A DNA stretch of 64,000 nucleotides, taken from Gyrodactylus bullatarudis. Taxonomy: Eukaryota > Platyhelminthes > Monogenea > Gyrodactylidea > Gyrodactylidae. The position numbers were made by a program, and so were the translations under genes. Under the pieces are notes generated by a model. That model was not told where the DNA came from and ran no database searches. It worked only from the letters and a program-made list of their open reading frames with translations. Location: contig SSNU01000205.1 of the NCBI GenBank assembly GCA_012064415.1, positions 105,786 to 169,785 of the forward strand. The letters are read 5' to 3'. The first letter of the stretch is position 1, and the number at the start of each line of letters is the position of its first letter. This document shows positions 59,063 to 64,000 of this stretch, piece after piece.

Positions 59063-60855
59063 ATTAATTTTTTTCCATTTTTTGATAATTTTGACCTGAA
59101 ATTTAATATAAAAAGACCATGGACCTCCTGAAAGTTTCTCAGATATTCATGTTAGTTGTCATTTTTCTGCTATCCTGAAATATAATCATTTTTGGTAAGC
59201 TGATGGACGTTTTGTATATAATTATAAACTTCTGTATTGTTCTTTCTCTGTTATTATGATTATTGTAATTTATTCAATGATTATAATCATTAAATATTAA
59301 CGCTAGCGAAATTCTGAAAGCAGATCTGAAATCAACACAAAATTTTATTTCAGAAAAGTGAAACCCGATCAAGTTCGTACGACCCAACCCCCACCCGTGT
59401 TATTTAAATAAATGTTGCAACTTCAAAAGAAAAAAAAAAAAGATGTCCCAAAATTTCAAAGTTTTACACTAGTTTATTTAATGGTAGACCAATATCGCAA
59501 TTACGTTTGAGATACTCCATACTCAAAAGGATAAAAGAACAAATTTTAGTCTTGAGTGAACTTAATAAAAAAAACTTATTTAATTAGTTTTTTTACGTAG
59601 TTTTTGCAGTTGTATACCTTGTGAAGTGTTCTTTTTTTAATGTTACTATGACTACTTTTAGCTAAGAATCGTGTTAGGTTTGTATTTGTAACGACCAATT
59701 TCATGTCCATTTGTCAAGAAATAACGAGGCTATTTAAATAACAAAAAATACTAGCTATACTTGCATGTTAGAATGTACTTGAGGCAATCCTATCCGTATG
59801 GACATATGGTCACTTAACTGTTGATAATTTCTCTTTCTCTCTCTATTTCTTTCATTAGAAGTTTCAAGAACCCCTCAACAGGATTACTACCCATCGATGT
59901 AAGATTAAAGGTTAAATCAACAAAAAGATGAGTCGAGCTTTAAAGATTGGGGAAAAGTATGTGGAAAGGTTAGAAGGACACGTAGAAAATTATCCCAATG
60001 GATCAAAAATGGTTGCAGATAATTGGGAAAGTTAATCCCCTCTTGAGTAAGTAATAAGCTGATGCTAGGAATGATTTTTCTTTCGAAATTTATTTTTCAT
60101 TATCCCCGTTTAAGTGGGATTATCACATTTTGAAATAAAATCTGTAAAAGAATGTTTATTTTAGGGATATTGTTCGTTGAGGGATCTGGGACGAAAAATA
60201 CCCAGGTGTTGTTATTCTTTCGAATTGTGAGAATTCTTATTCAGAAATGACTTTGGCAGAAGAAAGAAAAACAAAAAAATTTTATTCAGCCAAACTGATT
60301 GATGCGATTTTTCTGGTTTTGAATTGCTTTGAAAAAAAACTGTCAAGAGAAATATTCTTACGAAAAGAAAAAAATCGAGCTTAACTCTGCGTCCAATTTA
60401 TTACCCCAAAAATCAAGATTACAAGGGTAGCATGGGGATGAACAATGATTCTTTATTGAATAATATAACCTCTTCATGACAGGCGACATAGTTGGGGATT
60501 TAAATTTACGGTCAAGTGAGTCGCAAATCACATGTGACAGGTAGAAGAGAGCAAACTCAAGTAGGATTTATTTTTTATAATTTACATCATAATTACACCC
60601 AACGGTACACTTGAGATTTTTTACCTAACACTTGACTATATGCTTTTCTGAATCTCTTTTCTATCAAAACAAACTCAAATATTTTCGGGCAAGAATGAAT
60701 TCTTTTTCTATAAGAGTTGTAATCTTTATATATTTCAGTTGATAATAATAACAAAAGGTGTCAGATATGTTGAACAATATTTACATAGTTATACCGGGGT
60801 TATTTACAAATTTAACAAGGGCGCAATAAGCTCTATGGGGAATGGAAGGAAACAA
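59063..60855. other. Intergenic, no gene seen
   Basis: AT-rich. A short palindrome AATGATTATAATCATT lies at about 59277-59292, and a poly(A)-like run at 59431-59441. No coding region is recognised. Confidence 0.35.
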
Positions 60856-61740
60856 TTACAAGTATGGCCTCCAGACATTTTCAATAGAAGTGTTAGTCGA
60901 TGATACGGAAGCAGATGAACCTATCGATTCATAACCAGATGAAGAGGAATAACAAGTCGACTGATTATTCCTCTTACTGTTAGGAAAGTCAATAGGCCTT
61001 GTGAAGGAGTTTGGACCAATGTTCTCCTTATCCTCCTCAAGACATTCTTCATCGTCATCAGAAATGTTTTCAGATTTCATGTCATAATCGGAGGACCGCT
61101 GAGCGAGTAGAAAGGCCTCGTTTGATTTTATTTCGGCCTTTAGACGCTGTGACAAGTTTGGATTCTCGTGCATTACGGAATTGATACTTTTCATGACTGT
61201 TTGGCACAGAGTTAGGATGTCAGCTTTTTCCATTTTTTGAAATTTTTCAGGCTAAAAAATAAAAAAGGCCAGTTTAGTATTTTCTAGCTGGAAAAATTTG
61301 ACGTAAACTCTTGAGTTTTTCGTCAAGAAATTCAACTTACACATTCACCAAGCATGTTCATTGTCAATGCTTGAATTGCGTTCATCTTTTCTGAAATGAA
61401 TGCACGTCTTTTACGTTCCAAGTTGCGCTTTTTAAACTAAAAAAGAAGAAAAATTATAATTTCCCGATTATTGATTAACTTTTTAAAAGAAAGTTACCCT
61501 TCTGGTCGATTCCCTAAGCTCAATTGGAACAGTGGACTTTCTCCCTCGTTTCTTTGGCTGATCATTGACATTTTCATTTAGACTGTAACTTTGTAGCGGT
61601 TGTGAAAAGTTTAGTTCTGTCAAATTCTGTCCATCTCTCATTGTGATAGGGGAGAAAGGCTGTTGAACTTGACAGTTAGCGTAAGCTTGACTTGGATAGC
61701 GATGAAACTGTTGAGGAGTTGAATAATTTGATGGAAACAT
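60856..61740 (-). CDS. HES/Hairy-like bHLH repressor, gene 2 (WRPY tail)
   Basis: Three exons, 61498-61740, 61341-61436 and 60856-61251, encode 244 residues. The bHLH crosses the splice sites: ESTRR then FKKRNLERKRRAFISEKMNA (basic region and helix 1), a loop GECPEKFQ, and helix 2 KMEKADILTLCQTVMKSI, the canonical Hairy signature KMEKADIL. A degenerate Orange-like helix follows (about residues 145-165). The protein ends ENVWRPYL, a variant of the WRPW tetrapeptide that recruits Groucho, here followed by a Leu. An acidic stretch and serine-rich linker lie between. It shares LERKRR and overall plan with gene 1 at 49.7 kb. Confidence 0.87.
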
Positions 61741-61815
61741 ATCTATTATTTGTATTCGGTTTGTAAAAATTGGGAACGTGAGGGATAATCTGTTTCAAAC
61801 GACACGAGTTCACTA

Positions 61816-61896
61816 TATTTATAAGGAAAATTGTATAGGAAAATTCTATTGGTCGTCTATTTTCGACCAATGGAAACCATTCTCATGTCTAACCAA
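61816..61896 (-). promoter_or_regulatory. TATA and three CCAAT boxes of HES-like gene 2
   Basis: On the minus strand TATAAATA lies at 61816-61823, about 75 nt before the ATG. CCAAT boxes in either orientation are at 61848-61852, 61866-61870 and 61892-61896; the first two form an inverted pair (ATTGGTCG...CGACCAAT). Confidence 0.6.
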
Positions 61897-64000
61897 TAAA
61901 TTCTACCCTCATGTGTAATTGATACCAGAGAATGATTAAGCAATAAATGAATAAAAAAATTACATTAATATTAAACTTGATAACATTGTGGAAATTTTAT
62001 CATCAAACATTTCCCCACATGGTTACAACACATAGGTGCAAGGTTTTTTCCCTTCGCAATGTATTTGATATTTTATTGCCTCACATATCGTCTGGAAAAT
62101 ATGTTGCTGTAATTTTTTTCTAATTTAGCTTGACCATATAAAGAATAATTTTCGTCCCAGCAACTAAAACTGACCTAAATAAACTTGTTTGAGTCCAGAA
62201 CCATTACATGTCTGTGGTTCAATTTCATAATGAGTACTGAAAGTCAAATCTTATTTTGAATCATGAGTATATCAATAAGTATTTTTTCCGATAAATCCTC
62301 GAAATTTTATCTTTTCTGATATAATACTAAATAGTACTCGATTGAGCATGAAAATTTCTGAACGTGGATCAAGATTCTTCAATGAATTTTACTAGGAGAA
62401 TTGAAAAATTAAGATTTTTAATAATTTTAGGGCTGAGTACATTAGGAGGAATTAATGATACAATAAAAATTTTGTATTACTCTGATACATATCCTGGAAA
62501 ATTCAATTTTAGACCTATACTCAAGAGATAACCTAGATAAAAATTCTCAATAAATTTCATAATAAAGACGCCTTCTTACATAACTAGCATGTCAAGTATG
62601 AAGTTCTTATTTCAAAAATTTAAACATCAATCAAAATTAAAATGGGCCAATGATTTCTGCTGACAAGAGAGAATTTTCAAATGGTATTAATGGATATCTT
62701 TTTCAAAGTTGTTAGAAAAATAATCCTCTCTTTTTAAAATGTAGGGCTCATGGACAAAGTCTGATGAAAGATGAGTTAGGGGAAAAATAACTAGACACGA
62801 ATAACCTTTGCTGAATAACCCCGACACATAAAAAATAAATGAATCTGAATTCAACACTTTGTGTGACAATAAAATGATACTCTAAAGATTAAATCAATGC
62901 ATGCAAGAATCTGATAAAATCTGGTCACATTTCTAGCGTTATCTTAATAAGTCCATTGTCGGGTATTGACGAGAGAATTGGACATTGATGATATCCCATG
63001 TACATTAGGGAATTAATACTTTTTTATATCTGACCTTTCCAGCACTAAAAGGAAGAATGCAGCAGCTTCACTTTTTATAAGTCCTTCATCTAAAATTCAT
63101 AGCGAAAGATCCTCAGTGAGCTCGTGAAATTCTTTATAAAATTAAAACAAGTCAACGGGATAACTGAGAAATGCCAAACTTTTAATTATACTATTTTGGC
63201 CTCATGTGTCATCCGAAATCAAGACTCAATTCCAATTTAAATGAGCTAAATCAAATAAGCTGAACAGCCTACAGTGAATACAAAAATGAACATACAAAAA
63301 ACTTTGCTTGAGATTCTCAAATAACAAAGTTAGAAAATCTGAAAAATTGAACTCTAGAATATTTATAATTAAAAGATAAATACGGTGCCTAAAAGGCTAT
63401 CAATTTCATACATATTTTTCAAAGTTAATTTTATGAGTCCAATTTAACTCTTCTTCAATAAGTTTTCAAGAATTTTTCAATACATTTTCTAACTTATATT
63501 TCAAATATTCCGTGATACATCTCAAAATGAATAGTGGTTATAGCTTTATTATTTTCCTGTTTATTCTTTAAAACTGTAACTTCCCCGGTTTTTATCTGAG
63601 GTTCATTACTTTTCGCTTTACTGTTTCTAGCCATTTGAAAGTTTTGGTGTTTCTCTCAGCTCACATTTCATCATACTATTTTCTTAATTGATTTAAATGA
63701 ATTCTCAGAGTCATATTATCGATTTGAGAAATGTACAAATCATACTATCAGTGCAAATAGACAGGAAGGGATTTCATTGAGAAACTCTGGATTAGACTCT
63801 TATTCCCTTTGAGTCCAAAGGATAGCAAACCTCAAAAGATTTTTGTTGGCTCCACATATTGTGTTTTACCATGCTTATAATCCTAGAAACGTCTCTTATA
63901 AAAATTACCTCCTATTGGATCGATTTTGGGAATCCAATGATATATATAATCCCACTGAAGAATGCTTTCTTATCTAAAATCATTTATGACTCATTTATGA
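61897..64000. other. 3' end of window, no gene seen
   Basis: AT-rich, with only short frames lacking any domain. It may contain upstream regulatory DNA of HES-like gene 2. Confidence 0.4.

Overview
The window is nuclear DNA from a small-genome animal. Genes have GT-AG introns and canonical metazoan proteins: UPF1, DRG1, STRAP, SNAPC1, USP39, COA6, MRPS31, the ciliary ruler protein CCDC39, and two Hairy/E(spl)-type bHLH factors. The host sequence is AT-rich. Many introns are only 29-36 nt long. Such introns are known from dicyemid/orthonectid-type animals and from some flatworms, but the sequence alone does not fix the species. CCDC39 suggests an animal that keeps motile cilia.

Region 1 (0.9-14.5 kb) is a compact housekeeping block: an ER PDI-like protein ending in HDEL with a tRNA-Ala nested antisense in one intron, RPL14, USP39, COA6, DRG1, STRAP, SNAPC1 and UPF1. 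Genes alternate strand. Head-to-head starts lie 113-153 bp apart, and tail-to-tail ends are mostly 17-59 bp apart. Region 2 (14.5-20.2 kb) holds one orphan exon, a foldback-like element packed with palindromic motifs, and a small piggyBac-type MITE flanked by TTAA.

Region 3 (20.2-33.4 kb) is a second gene block: CCDC39 (13 exons, minus strand), SDF2 with an HDEL tail, an unrecognised coiled-coil gene, and MRPS31. Three of the four large CCDC39 introns contain transposons. One of these is a Tc1-type element whose own left terminal repeat was split by a Penelope-like retroelement and an assembly gap.

Region 4 (33.4-49.6 kb) is mostly mobile DNA. It contains a GC-rich non-LTR retrotransposon of nearly 5 kb with an APE endonuclease, reverse transcriptase and C-terminal zinc fingers; a decayed piggyBac transposase; a second copy of a long-TIR MITE; a LINE fragment; and a small secreted-peptide gene. 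Region 5 (49.6-64 kb) has two paralogous HES-like repressors on the same strand about 10.5 kb apart. Their promoters share TATA and multiple CCAAT boxes. Between them are a hairpin carrying two Penelope-type hammerhead-like motifs and long stretches with no recognisable gene.

Functionally the genes cover translation and NMD (RPL14, UPF1, DRG1), splicing and snRNA transcription (USP39, SNAPC1, STRAP), mitochondria (COA6, MRPS31), ER folding (PDI-like, SDF2), cilia (CCDC39) and developmental signalling (HES pair, peptide precursor). All exon joins were made by eye from reading frame, splice sites and family similarity.
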